Assembly (NCBI RefSeq): GCF_014646355.1
Contig: NZ_BMNH01000001.1
Location: 648,675-712,674, forward strand
Reading direction: 5' to 3'
Length of the DNA: 64,000 bases
Origin: Nonomuraea cavernae
GTDB taxonomy: Bacteria; Actinomycetota; Actinomycetes; Streptosporangiales; Streptosporangiaceae
Of this stretch, positions 35,738-48,187 are shown one piece after another. The translations under genes were made by a program, and so were the position numbers. Numbering within the stretch: the stretch's first letter is position 1; each line of letters starts with the position of its first letter. Below the pieces are notes generated by a model. That model made no database searches. It saw only the letters and a list, made by a program, of their open reading frames with translations, and had not been told where the DNA came from.

Positions 35738-36549
35738 CCCGGCGCTCTGCGGCTGAGGTGCTCCCAGGCGCGGTACTTCGCGACCCGATCCTGGAGGTCC
35801 TGCTGGACCATGTCGTAGGACGCGGCGCCGACGATGAGACGCCGCGGCGGCTCCGGCAGGTCCACCAGCTCCATGATCACCGGAGCGGCGGTCTCCGGGG
35901 CGGGACCGGCTTCATCGCCCCACATCTCGATCAGCTTGTCGCGCAGCTCCTGATAGTGCGGGGCGGATGCGGCCATCGTGGTGCCCGTGGTGAACAGGCC
36001 AGTGTCGTAGCCGCCCATCTGCACGATGGTCAGCTTGATGCCGAACTGCTCGACCTCTCCCGCCACGGCCTCGGAGACCGAGTCGAGCGCCGACTTGCCG
36101 GCCGCGTACAGGCCGACCATGGGGAAGCCGCCGCCGGTGCCCATCGTGGTGACCTGCAGAATGCGGCCGGAGCCCTGGGAGCGCAGGTGAGGGAGCACGG
36201 CCTGGGTGACCCAGATCGCGCCGAACAGGTTGACGTCGAAGTGGGATCTGATCTGCTCTTCCGTCGCCTCCTCCAGCATGCCCAGGAGCATGACGCCGGC
36301 GTTGTTGACCACGATGTCGAGCTTGCCGAAGGCCGCTACCGCCCGATCCACACCCGCGAACACGGCCGCGCGGTCGGTGACGTCGAGCGGCACCGGTACC
36401 AGGTCGCCGGGATAGCGCCGGACCAGGTCGGCGAGCGGCTCGACGTTGCGCGCGGCCCCGACCACCCGGTCGCCCGCTTGCAGCGCCGCCTCCGTGAACG
36501 CCCGGCCCAGTCCTCGTGACGCGCCCGTGATGAACCATACGCGGCTCAT
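35734..36549 (-). CDS. Short-chain dehydrogenase/reductase (SDR)
   Basis: 271 residues from ATG 36549 with AGGAGG 8 nt upstream. Rossmann motif VWFITGASRGLGRAFTEAAL, structural NNAGVMLLG, and catalytic Tyr/Lys in LYAAGKSALDSVSEAVAGEV are present, with a Ser/Thr in VTTMGTGGG before it. The substrate is unknown. Its stop overlaps the Erm start by 4 nt, and the divergent TetR gene begins 112 bp away with two operators between, so SDR and erm look like one regulated unit. Confidence 0.92.
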   Translation of the reverse strand: MSRVWFITGASRGLGRAFTEAALQAGDRVVGAARNVEPLADLVRRYPGDLVPVPLDVTDRAAVFAGVDRAVAAFGKLDIVVNNAGVMLLGMLEEATEEQIRSHFDVNLFGAIWVTQAVLPHLRSQGSGRILQVTTMGTGGGFPMVGLYAAGKSALDSVSEAVAGEVEQFGIKLTIVQMGGYDTGLFTTGTTMAASAPHYQELRDKLIEMWGDEAGPAPETAAPVIMELVDLPEPPRRLIVGAASYDMVQQDLQDRVAKYRAWEHLSRRAPG

Positions 36550-36590
36550 GGGCTCCACCTCCTCTTACTCGGGTTCAGTACAACGAGACA

Positions 36591-36603
36591 AGACGGTACG
36601 TCT
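36591..36603. promoter_or_regulatory. TetR operator 1
   Basis: AGACG-GTA-CGTCT, perfect 5-bp arms, extended on the outside by CGAGAC and GTCTCG. It lies 42 bp before the SDR start and its 13-bp core starts exactly 31 bp before operator 2. Confidence 0.65.
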
Positions 36604-36621
36604 CGCCTTGCATCACTGTCA

Positions 36622-36634
36622 AGACGGATCGTCT
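36622..36634. promoter_or_regulatory. TetR operator 2
   Basis: AGACG-GAT-CGTCT, same arms as operator 1, with the flanking sequence TCAA before and CG after. It lies 26 bp before the divergent TetR start. The 31-bp register puts both sites on about the same face of the helix. Confidence 0.65.
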
Positions 36635-36660
36635 CGTCTCACCAGTGGTACGATCCCGGC

Positions 36661-37275
36661 ATGGCCAAGCAGCCCAACCCCGCCCGCCGCAGCCAGCGCT
36701 CCCGGCAGGCCATCCTGACCGCCGCCCGCGAGCTGGTCTCCGAGGTGGGATACGCCAAGCTGACCATCGAGGCCATCGCGACCCGGGCCGGCGTGGGCAA
36801 GCAAACGATCTACCGCTGGTGGCCCTCCAAGGGCGCGGTGGTCCTGGACGCCTTTCTGGCGCTCAGCGAGAGCGGGCCTGACCAGGACATGGCCCTGCCC
36901 GACACCGGCGACCTGAAGGCCGACCTCAGGGTGGTAATGCGGGCGACGGTGGCCGAGTTCGCCGATCCGGCGTTCGAGGGGCCGATCCGCGCGCTCAACA
37001 CCGAGATCATCAATGATCCGGCGCTCGCCGCCCAATACCGCGAGAAACTGGCCGGGCCGGTCGACGAGGCCAAAAAGGCCCGGCTACGCAGCGCCCAGCG
37101 AGCCGGCCAACTCCCCCCCGACGCCGACCTCGACCTGGCTCTGGAGCTGCTGTACGGCCCTTTCTACCAGCGCTGGCTGCTCCGCTCAGGCCCGCTCACC
37201 CCGCAGTACGCCGACGCCCTCGTCGACGCCTTCCTCAAAGCCATGCGACCGGACATCGGCGGTTCTGCCCACTGA
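36661..37275 (+). CDS. TetR family regulator of the SDR-erm unit
   Basis: 204 residues. DNA-binding part: RSRQAILTAARELVSEVGYA and AIATRAGVGKQTIYRWWPSK, with the unusual YRWW at the end of the recognition helix seen in one TetR subgroup. The C-terminal TetR_C domain follows (LALELLYGPFYQRWLLRSGP). Divergent from the SDR gene with two matching palindromes between, so autorepression and repression of SDR-erm are likely. Ligand unknown; a macrolide or a substrate of the SDR are candidates. Confidence 0.9.
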   Translation: MAKQPNPARRSQRSRQAILTAARELVSEVGYAKLTIEAIATRAGVGKQTIYRWWPSKGAVVLDAFLALSESGPDQDMALPDTGDLKADLRVVMRATVAEFADPAFEGPIRALNTEIINDPALAAQYREKLAGPVDEAKKARLRSAQRAGQLPPDADLDLALELLYGPFYQRWLLRSGPLTPQYADALVDAFLKAMRPDIGGSAH

Positions 37276-37560
37276 TCAATGGGGGGCTTCGCGCTTATGG
37301 GGGGCTGCATACCGCGTAGGGCAGCGCGACCACGCCGCCGAGGTGACCGGACGTTCCATGCCCATAGGTCCGCGCCGGGCCCTTCGACATTACAGAAGGT
37401 CAGGCGCGCCCCCGCCCCTCCTTCGATCGAGCCCGCTGGCCCGAGTCCGCATACGTCGCCGCTGTTTCATGAGCGACCACCTGCGAAACAGCGCTCGCGG
37501 CCGGACACGTCCAGGGCAAACGCTGTTTCATGTGTCGGTGTGAACGCGTGGGTGTCTGAA
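37276..37560. other. Non-coding accessory sequence with GCTGTTTC repeats
   Basis: No credible gene. The octamer GCTGTTTC occurs at 37461-37468 and 37522-37529. The first copy pairs with GAAACAGC at 37485-37492 as a stem with a 16-nt loop; CTGAAACA occurs again near 37556. The first two copies are followed by ATG. This could be a remnant of an element end. Confidence 0.4.
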
Positions 37561-37588
37561 ACACTTCCGGGGTGCCCGACGATGACTT

Positions 37589-37850
37589 CCTCCGGTGGAG
37601 GCCCACGACTGCCCGATGACCTCCTGCGCCGCCCCGGCCGGCTCGCCCTGCTGGACCGGCCGGGGCAAGGTGGCCGTCCAGTACCACACCGCCCGCTTCC
37701 GGCTCGTGCCCGCGTGCCAAGGCGCTCAACGTCCCCACCCCGGCCCTTCGCAAGCCGGGCGCGGCCTGGATCGAGCTGCCCCACCCGGCCGCGGCCGACG
37801 CCGAGCCGGCAACGAAGCTGCCATCGTGGCCGGAGGAGCTGTGTGAGTCG
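37589..37850 (+). pseudogene. Frameshifted zinc-finger protein of plasmid/integrative-element type
   Basis: One frame reads MTSCAAPAGSPCWTGRGKVA then VQYHTARFRLVPA, a Cys/His pattern (C-x8-C, YHTARF) that I know from small proteins carried by actinomycete integrative elements and phages. The continuation is in another frame, RAKALNVPTPALRKPGAAWI then ELPHPAAADAEPATKLP-type sequence. A frameshift near 37710 separates them, so the gene is broken. It marks the end of the accessory region just before dnaB. Confidence 0.5.
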
Positions 37851-38018
37851 TCTCGGGGCTGGGTCGCGAAAGGGGAATCGGCGGGACGTCGGCGTAGGAA
37901 AACAGTGCCATAACACCAATCCGGAGCGCTGAGTCGTTACGCTCCGGATCGGTTGCGCACCGAGATGCGGATCTGCGCATTCACTGCGCATTGAATCGCG
38001 GATCCTACACGGACGGCG
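37851..38018. other. Short intergenic stretch before dnaB 3' end
   Basis: No gene or hairpin terminator recognised. It is convergent with the zinc-finger pseudogene. Confidence 0.3.
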
Positions 38019-41903
<3,885 letters not shown>

Positions 41904-42147
41904 CGCGCCCCCTCAACACCGTGCGGCGGTCGCACCACCCCCACTTGTAGTCGACCGGGGTGACAGTTTCGCCGGTTCGGGGGCCGAGGGCAACGCAGCC
42001 TGTGGACAACCCTGTGGTCAAGCTGTGCACTACTGCGCCTAGCTTGTGAAAGCACTGTGGACGAACCTGGGGATAACTCTGAAGCTTATCCACTAGACCA
42101 TCTCTGACCTGCGGAAACGTTATCCACCGGCTGTGGAGGAAAGAAAG

Positions 42148-42178
42148 TTGGCCCGTCATGTCCGGTAATGGGCATAAT
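42148..42178 (+). promoter_or_regulatory. Candidate leaderless promoter of the MATE gene
   Basis: CATAAT at 42173-42178 lies 6 nt before ATG 42185, the spacing expected when transcription starts at the A of the start codon. A weak -35 (TTGGCC, 42148-42153) is 19 bp upstream. No ribosome-binding site precedes the ATG, consistent with a leaderless mRNA. Confidence 0.45.
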
Positions 42179-42195
42179 AGCAAAATGCCCATTAC
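42165..42195. promoter_or_regulatory. Inverted repeat spanning the MATE -10 element and start codon
   Basis: GTAATGGGCAT (42165-42175) and ATGCCCATTAC (42185-42195) are perfect 11-bp arms around a 9-nt spacer. The right arm begins exactly with the ATG start codon. It could be a repressor operator or, as RNA, a hairpin if transcription begins further upstream. Confidence 0.65.
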
Positions 42196-43486
42196 ACGCC
42201 GGGATCGGGAGATCCTGCGACTGGCCGTGCCCGCCTTCGGCGCGCTGGTCGCCGAGCCGTTGTTCCTGCTCGCCGACTACGCCATCGTGGGTCACGGCCT
42301 CGGCACCTCGGCGGTGGGGGCGCTGGGCGTGGCCGGCACGATCCTGGCGACGATGGTCAACCTCTGCGTCTTCCTCGCCTACGGTACGACGGCGTCCGTG
42401 GCGCGGCAGACCGGGGCGGGCAACCACGAGCGGGCCATGCGCAGCGGCCTGGACGGCATCTGGCTGGCGCTGGCCATCGGCGTCGCGCTCGTCGCCGTCG
42501 GCTGGCCGCTCGCCCCGGCCATCGTCGACCTGTTCGGGGCCGGCGCCGAACAGGCCGAGCAGGCCGTGACGTACCTGCGCATCAGCCTGATCGGCGCGCC
42601 GTCCCTGCTGGTCGTGCTGGCGGGCACCGGCGTGCTGCGCGGACTGCAGGACACGGTGACGCCACTGGCCGTCGCGGGAGGCTCGTTCGCGCTCAACGCG
42701 GCGCTGAACGCGTGGTTCGTGCTCGGGCTGCACTGGGGCATCGCCGGGTCGGCCTGGGGGACCGTGCTCGCCCAGACACTGGGAGCGGCCGTCTACCTGG
42801 TCGTGGTGGTCAGGGGCGCCCGGAGGCTGGGCACCTCGCTCCGGCCCAGCCTGATCGGCGTCACGCAGGCGGGCACGGCCGGGTTCGCCCTGCTCATCCG
42901 CACCGTGTGCCTGCGCGTGGTGCTGGTCGTGGCGACCGTGCTGGCCACCAGGATGGGCCAGGCCGAGCTGGCCGCGTACGCCATCGCCACCCAGGTGTGG
43001 ACCCTGCTCGCCTTCGCACTGGACGCGATCGCCATCGCCGGCCAGGCCATCACCGGCCGCACGCTCGGAGCGGGCGACCCGGCGGCGACCCGGGAGGCGA
43101 CCCGGCGCATGGTGTGGTGGGGCGTCTGGTCGGGAGTGGTGCTCGGCGTGCTGGTCCTGGTGGCCAGGCCGGTGCTGCCCGGCCTGTTCGACGCCGACCC
43201 GCAGGTCGCCGAGCAGCTGCTGGCCGTCCTCTGGCCGGTGGCGCTGTTCCAGCCGATCTGCGGCGTGGTGTTCGTGCTCGACGGGGTGCTGATCGGCGCC
43301 GGAGACCAGCGCTACCTCGCGTGGGCCGGCGTGTGGACGACGGCGGCGTACCTGCCGGCCGCCCTCTTCGCGGCGGATTTCGGCATCGTTGCTCTTTGGT
43401 GCGCGCTCGGGGTGTGGATGATCGCACGTCTGATCACGCTGGGCCGCCGGGCCACGGGCACTGCCTGGCTGGTAACCGGGGCGTAA
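42185..43486 (+). CDS. MATE-family efflux transporter (DinF-like)
   Basis: 433 residues from ATG 42185; ATG 42158 would add nine residues, with GGAGGA about 18 nt upstream, which is too far. About 12 membrane segments in two similar halves, starting RRDREILRLAVPAFGALVAE and PLFLLADYAIVGHGLG, with YLRISLIGAPSLLVV and GLQDTVTPLAVAGGS, typical of the DinF/NorM-like group. It exports cationic compounds by Na+ or H+ antiport. In related genomes this gene usually lies between rplI and dnaB, so the present location next to dnaB is normal. Confidence 0.93.
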   Translation: MPITRRDREILRLAVPAFGALVAEPLFLLADYAIVGHGLGTSAVGALGVAGTILATMVNLCVFLAYGTTASVARQTGAGNHERAMRSGLDGIWLALAIGVALVAVGWPLAPAIVDLFGAGAEQAEQAVTYLRISLIGAPSLLVVLAGTGVLRGLQDTVTPLAVAGGSFALNAALNAWFVLGLHWGIAGSAWGTVLAQTLGAAVYLVVVVRGARRLGTSLRPSLIGVTQAGTAGFALLIRTVCLRVVLVVATVLATRMGQAELAAYAIATQVWTLLAFALDAIAIAGQAITGRTLGAGDPAATREATRRMVWWGVWSGVVLGVLVLVARPVLPGLFDADPQVAEQLLAVLWPVALFQPICGVVFVLDGVLIGAGDQRYLAWAGVWTTAAYLPAALFAADFGIVALWCALGVWMIARLITLGRRATGTAWLVTGA

Positions 43487-43524
43487 CCGTCCTGTGCTTG
43501 CTGTTGCACATGGGGTGAGGCACT

Positions 43525-45027
43525 GTGGGCGAGCTACACGAGCGGGGTGTGCTTTTGTCCACTATCTTCCGACGTCTTCCGCCCAGCGAGGCGACCGGGC
43601 TGCGCACCGGCGCCCGCCACAGCCTGGCCGAACTTTACCGCCCGGCCGACCTCGTCGTGCTCGGGCTCGGCGTGATGATCGGCGCCGGCATCTTCAGCAT
43701 CGCGGGCCGGCAGGCCGCGACCACCGCCGGCCCCGGAGTGGTCCTGTCCTTCATGATCGCCGGCATCGCGTGCCTGCTCGCCTGCCTGTGCTACGCCGAG
43801 CTGTCGTCCACGATGCCGACGTCCGGCAGCGCCTACACGTTCACCTACGTCATCTTCGGCGAGGTGTGGGCGTGGGTCATCGGCTGCGCGCTGATCCTGG
43901 AGCTGCAGCTGGCCGCGGCCGTGGTGGCCAAAGCCTGGGCCGAGCTCGCGATCGGCGCCATCACCAACTTCGGCATCCGCCTGCCCCAGCACGACCTGGT
44001 GGCCAGCCTGCTGGTGCTGCTGATCCTGGGGCTGCTCACCGCCGTCGTGGCGCTGAGCGCGCGGATCGGGCTGCGAGCGCTGTGGGTGATGGTGACGGCC
44101 AAGCTGCTCGCCATCGGCGCCGTCATCGTCGTGGGCGCGTTACACGTCGAGGCGGCCAACTTCGGTGACCTGTACGTCGATCCCCAGCCGCTGACGACGC
44201 CGTCCACGACCGTGCTCAGCCTGTTCGTGGGCCAGGGCCAGGCGTTCGGCTGGTTCGGCATCTTCGCGGCCGCCCCCGCCATCGCGTTCGCGTACGTGGG
44301 CTTCGACATCGTCGCCACCGCCGCCGAGGAAACCGTCAACGCGCCGCAGGCGGTGCCGAAGGGCATGATCCGCAGCCTGGTCATCGCCACGATCATCTAC
44401 ATCGCCGTGGCCGTGGTCATGGTGGGCATGGTGCCGTACACGAGCATCTCGCTGGACGCGCCGCTGTCGGGGGCGTTCCGGGTGGCCGGGGTCGACTGGA
44501 TGGTGCACATCATCGACATCGGCGCGGTGCTGGGCCTGACCACGGTGATCCTGGTCATGATCGTGGGGCAGACCCGGGTGCTGTTCTCGATGGCCCGCGA
44601 CGGCCTGATCCCGCGCGGGCTGGCCACGATCAGCCGCAAGTACCACACGCCCTCGCGGGTGACCCTGCTGATCGGGCTGGTGGCGATCCTGCTGGCAGAG
44701 TTCGTGCCCGTGTTCACGCTGCAGCAGCTCGTGGTCATGGGGACGCTGTTCGCGTTCCTGTTCGTGGCGGCGGGCGTGATCGTGATGCGGCGCCGGATGC
44801 CGCACCTGGAGCGCGGCTTCCGGGTGCCGCTGTCACCGCTGCTGCCCGCTCTGTCGCTGTTCGCGACCCTCTGGTTGATGGTCAACCTGGAGGTGCTCAC
44901 CTGGCTGTGGTTCGGCCTGTGGATGGCCTTCGGCCTGATCGCCTACCTCGTGTACGGGCGTACGCACAGCCTGCTGGCACCGCAGCGCGAGCCGGTGGCC
45001 TCCGGGCGGGGCCGGCACCGGCGTTAG
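43525..45027 (+). CDS. APC-superfamily amino acid permease (cationic amino acid transporter type)
   Basis: 500 residues from GTG 43525 with GGGGTGAGG just upstream. About 12 to 14 membrane segments. The N-terminal unwound helix motif GLGVMIGAGIFSIAGRQAA and FAYVGFDIVATAAEETVNA are typical of the CAT/YfnA group, as are SMARDGLIPRGLATISRKYHTPSRV and the terminal GLIAYLVYGRTHSLL. Substrate is probably a basic or branched amino acid. The TAG overlaps the stop of the convergent ABC ATPase gene (45024-45027). Confidence 0.92.
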   Translation: MGELHERGVLLSTIFRRLPPSEATGLRTGARHSLAELYRPADLVVLGLGVMIGAGIFSIAGRQAATTAGPGVVLSFMIAGIACLLACLCYAELSSTMPTSGSAYTFTYVIFGEVWAWVIGCALILELQLAAAVVAKAWAELAIGAITNFGIRLPQHDLVASLLVLLILGLLTAVVALSARIGLRALWVMVTAKLLAIGAVIVVGALHVEAANFGDLYVDPQPLTTPSTTVLSLFVGQGQAFGWFGIFAAAPAIAFAYVGFDIVATAAEETVNAPQAVPKGMIRSLVIATIIYIAVAVVMVGMVPYTSISLDAPLSGAFRVAGVDWMVHIIDIGAVLGLTTVILVMIVGQTRVLFSMARDGLIPRGLATISRKYHTPSRVTLLIGLVAILLAEFVPVFTLQQLVVMGTLFAFLFVAAGVIVMRRRMPHLERGFRVPLSPLLPALSLFATLWLMVNLEVLTWLWFGLWMAFGLIAYLVYGRTHSLLAPQREPVASGRGRHRR

Positions 45028-45767
45028 GGCCGGCCGGCTTCGAGCACGCTGCGCAGGAACTCCCTGGTGCGGGCATGGTCGGGATCGCCGAAGATCTTCT
45101 CCGGGGGGCCCTTCTCCAGCAGGACGCCGCCGTCGAGGAAGCAGACGGTGTCGGAGACGTCGCGGCACAGGCCCATCTCGTGGGTCGTCAGGATCATCGT
45201 CATGCCCGACTGCTTGAGCTCCCTGATGACGCCCAGCACCTCGACGACGAGCTCGGGGTCGAGCGCGGAGGTGACCTCGTCGAGCAGCATCAACCTGGGC
45301 CGGGTGGCCAGTGCCCGGATGATGGCCACCCGCTGCTGCTGGCCGCCGGAGAGCTGGTCGGGGTAGGCGCGCGCCTTCTCGGCCAGCCCGAACTTGGCCA
45401 GCAGGTCATGTGCCTCCTCCTCGGCCCGGTCCCTGGCGACCCGGTGCACCTGTCGGGGGGCCAGCGTGACGTTGTCGAGCACGGTCATGTGCGGGAAGAG
45501 GTTGAACGCCTGGAACACGATGCCGATCCGCTTGCGCACGTCGTCGACGTCGGCCCGTGGGTCGGTGATCTCGTCGCCGTCGAGCAGGATGGCGCCGTCG
45601 TCTACGGTCTCCAGCAGGTTGACACAGCGCAGCAGCGTGGACTTGCCCGAGCCGGAGGAGCCGATCAGGCTGACCACCTCGTGCGGACTCACCTCCAGGT
45701 CGACGCCGCGCAGCACGGGGCGGCCGTGGAAGCTCTTCCACACGCCCTCGACGGTCAGCAGGCTCAT
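45024..45767 (-). CDS. Polar amino acid ABC importer, ATP-binding protein
   Basis: 247 residues from ATG 45767, overlapping the permease stop as ATGA. Walker A GSSGSGKSTLLRCVNLLE, Q-loop GIVFQAFNLFPHMTVLDNV, signature LSGGQQQRVAIIRAL, Walker B LMLLDEVTSALDPELV and H-loop TTHEM are the standard GlnQ/HisP pattern. It powers uptake by the permease and lipoprotein encoded just upstream. The 3' end shares its stop region with the convergent APC gene. Confidence 0.96.
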   Translation of the reverse strand: MSLLTVEGVWKSFHGRPVLRGVDLEVSPHEVVSLIGSSGSGKSTLLRCVNLLETVDDGAILLDGDEITDPRADVDDVRKRIGIVFQAFNLFPHMTVLDNVTLAPRQVHRVARDRAEEEAHDLLAKFGLAEKARAYPDQLSGGQQQRVAIIRALATRPRLMLLDEVTSALDPELVVEVLGVIRELKQSGMTMILTTHEMGLCRDVSDTVCFLDGGVLLEKGPPEKIFGDPDHARTREFLRSVLEAGRP

Positions 45768-46621
45768 GCGCCGCGCCTCCTTCGGGTGCGCTCGGCGAGG
45801 TGGTCGGTGAACCTGGCCATGGGGATCGTCAGCAGCACGAACAGCAGCGCCGCCACCAGGTAGGAGGTGTAGTTGAACTTGCCGGAGGCGTAGATCTGCG
45901 CCTGCCGCAGCGCCTCCGGCAGCCCGAGGGTGGCGACGAGCGCGGTGTCCTTCTGCAGCGAGACGAAGTCGTTGAGCAGGGGTGGCCCGACCCGGCGGAC
46001 GGCCTGGGGCAGCACCACGAACCGCATGGCCTTGCCGTGGCTCAGCCCGAGGGAGCGGGCCGCCGCGAGCTGGCTGGGATGGACGGAGTCGATGCCCGCC
46101 CGGAGGACCTCGGCCACGTACGCGCCGTAGGAGAGCGTCAGCGCGATGACGCCGAGCGTGACCAGGTCGTTCGGGATGCCCTGCAGCTTCAGGGCGGGCA
46201 GCCCGAACCCGACGAGAAAGATCACCAGCAGCGTCGGCACCCCACGGAAGACGTCGGTGTAGAGCGTCGCCAGTGCCCGGATCGGGAAGAACGCCGGAGT
46301 AGTGATCCCTCTGGCCAGCGCCACGAGCAGACCGACGACGAGGATGAGCGGCTCGGCGATCAGGAAGATCTTGATGTTCAGCAGGAAGCCGTCGACCACG
46401 TCGGGCAGTGCCTCGACGAACGCGTCGGCGCTGAAGAACGACGCCTGAACGCGGGGCCAGCCGGGTGAGTTGGTGACGATCCACACGACCAGCGCGAGGA
46501 ACACGATCGTGGAGGCCGTGGCGATGGACGCCGATCGGCGGGCCCGCGACCTGCGGACCCGCTCGCGCTCCCGCTGGCGTTCGCTCTTGACCCAGACCGG
46601 GTCGGTGGTCATGTCACTCAC
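45764..46621 (-). CDS. Polar amino acid ABC importer, permease
   Basis: 285 residues from GTG 46621 (ATG 46612 possible). A basic N-terminus rich in Arg precedes the first membrane segment (IATASTIVFLALVVWIV). The HisM/GlnP-type core has PLILVVGLLVALARGIT, VFRGVPTLLVIFLVGFGLPA and the EAA-like loop GIDSVHPSQLAAARSLGLSH. It is a single permease, so it probably forms a homodimer. Coupled to the ATPase gene by a 4-nt overlap and preceded by the binding-protein gene. Confidence 0.94.
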   Translation of the reverse strand: MSDMTTDPVWVKSERQRERERVRRSRARRSASIATASTIVFLALVVWIVTNSPGWPRVQASFFSADAFVEALPDVVDGFLLNIKIFLIAEPLILVVGLLVALARGITTPAFFPIRALATLYTDVFRGVPTLLVIFLVGFGLPALKLQGIPNDLVTLGVIALTLSYGAYVAEVLRAGIDSVHPSQLAAARSLGLSHGKAMRFVVLPQAVRRVGPPLLNDFVSLQKDTALVATLGLPEALRQAQIYASGKFNYTSYLVAALLFVLLTIPMARFTDHLAERTRRRRGA

Positions 46622-46640
46622 CAGGCGGCGGAGGGACGGG

Positions 46641-47531
46641 TCACGTCAGCTCCGGCGCGCCCGCCGCCGAGCCGAGCCACTCCTGCTCGATCTTGGCCAG
46701 CTCACCCTTGGACTTGAGGGCGTCGACCGCCTTGTCCACGCAGGACTTGAGCGGGCTGCCCTTCTCCATGACCACGCCGAACTCCTCGGGAGCGTCGCCC
46801 GTGGAGCTGAACTGGCCCACGATCTTGGACTTCTCCACCTGGGCTGCCGTGACGTAGAACGCGGTCGGCAGGTCGACGACCAGCGCCTCGACCTGGTCGT
46901 TCTTCAGCGCGGTGATGGCGTCGATCTGATCGTTGTAGACGTTGGGGTCGTCAGCGGGCTTGATCACGTTGCGGACGGCGTCGAGCGAGGTGGTGCCGAC
47001 CTGGACCCCGATCTTGGCGTCCTTGAGCTCGGCCAGGCTCTTCGCGCCGGCGAACCTGCTGCCGTCGATCGCCACGATCGCCTGCTTGACCGTGTAGTAG
47101 CCGTTGCTGAAGTCGACCACCTTGGCTCGGTCAGGGGTGATCGAGACCTGGTTGATGTCGAAGTCGAACTGCTTGGCGCCCGGAGCGAAGGCCGAGTCGA
47201 ACTTGACCGTGCTCCACTGCACCTCGTCGCGGTCGAAGCCGAGCTCTCCGGCCAAGGCGAACGCCACCGCGCTCTCGAAGCCCTGGCCGTTGCTCGGGTC
47301 GTCGTCCTTGAACCACGGCTCGTAGGCGGGCTTGTCGGTGGCGATGGTGAGCTTGCCCGCGTTGACGAGCTTGAGCTGGTCCTTGGTGCAGGCGGTGGCG
47401 GCGCCGGTGGAGTCGGCCGGAGCGGCCGTGCTCCCCGTGCTCGCCGTGCTCGCCGGCTCGTCGGCGGGCGCGCACGCGACGACCGCTGCCGCCAGCGCGC
47501 CGATCGCGAGCAGCATCGAGGGACGGACCAT
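46641..47531 (-). CDS. Polar amino acid ABC importer, substrate-binding lipoprotein
   Basis: 296 residues from ATG 47531, with GGAGG upstream. A lipoprotein signal peptide ends at AAAVVAC, so the Cys is lipidated. The SBP_bac_3 fold shows KLTIATDKPAYEPWF, QGFESAVAFALAGELGFD, FDFDINQVSITPDRAKVVDF and IGVQVGTTSLDAV. The downstream permease and ATPase genes complete the importer. The ligand is probably a polar or acidic amino acid. Confidence 0.94.
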   Translation of the reverse strand: MVRPSMLLAIGALAAAVVACAPADEPASTASTGSTAAPADSTGAATACTKDQLKLVNAGKLTIATDKPAYEPWFKDDDPSNGQGFESAVAFALAGELGFDRDEVQWSTVKFDSAFAPGAKQFDFDINQVSITPDRAKVVDFSNGYYTVKQAIVAIDGSRFAGAKSLAELKDAKIGVQVGTTSLDAVRNVIKPADDPNVYNDQIDAITALKNDQVEALVVDLPTAFYVTAAQVEKSKIVGQFSSTGDAPEEFGVVMEKGSPLKSCVDKAVDALKSKGELAKIEQEWLGSAAGAPELT

Positions 47532-47726
47532 GGCTGGCCTCCAGGGGAAGAACGCGGGGAGAACGAGGATGATTGTACGCTGCGGCGATATCGACATACC
47601 GCCCCACCTGCGGTCATGCCGGACACCACGCCCATGTCACCCCAAGCCCCCTGTCACCCCAAGCCCCCACAAAAGCAACGGCCCCCTCCCTGAGATGAGG
47701 GAGAGGACCGGGCTGGCGCCGGAGTG

Positions 47727-48173
47727 TCAGCCGGCGACGACCTCGACGTCGACGGACGCCGAGACCTCGGGGTGCAGCTTGACGCTGACCTTGTGGGAGC
47801 CGACGCTCTTGATCGGGTTGACGATCTCGATGCGACGGCGGTCGAGGATCGGGCCACCGGCGGCCTTGACGGCGTCGGCGATGTCGCCCGTGGTGATCGA
47901 GCCGAACAGGCGACCGGAGTCGCCCGCGCGGGTCGTCAGCCGTACGCGCAGGGCGCCGAGCTGGCCCGCGACCTCCTTGGCGGTGCCGAGGTCACGGATC
48001 TCGCGAGCGTCACGAGCCTTCTTGATGGACTCGATCTGCTTCTCCGCGCCACGGGTCCAGCGCATGGCGTAGCCCCGCGGGATGAGGTAGTTGCGGCCGT
48101 AGCCGTCCTTGACCTCGACGACGTCACCAGGGGTGCCGAGGCCGGAGACCTCGTTGGTGAGGATGAGCTTCAT
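47727..48173 (-). CDS. rplI: 50S ribosomal protein L9
   Basis: 148 residues, normal length. N-terminal rRNA-binding domain [20 protein letters not shown] with [13 protein letters not shown], then the long connecting helix ([20 protein letters not shown]) and C-terminal domain with [15 protein letters not shown]. Last gene of rpsF-ssb-rpsR-rplI, 14 bp after rpsR. Confidence 0.98.
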   Translation of the reverse strand: MKLILTNEVSGLGTPGDVVEVKDGYGRNYLIPRGYAMRWTRGAEKQIESIKKARDAREIRDLGTAKEVAGQLGALRVRLTTRAGDSGRLFGSITTGDIADAVKAAGGPILDRRRIEIVNPIKSVGSHKVSVKLHPEVSASVDVEVVAG

Positions 48174-48187
48174 ATCGACAGGCCTCC

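Noticed and set aside
47635..47668. Tandem repeat of about 16 bp (GTCACCCCAAGCCCCC, twice) before rplI's 3' end
   Set aside because: Only two copies with no symmetry; probably low-complexity spacer, perhaps part of a terminator region.
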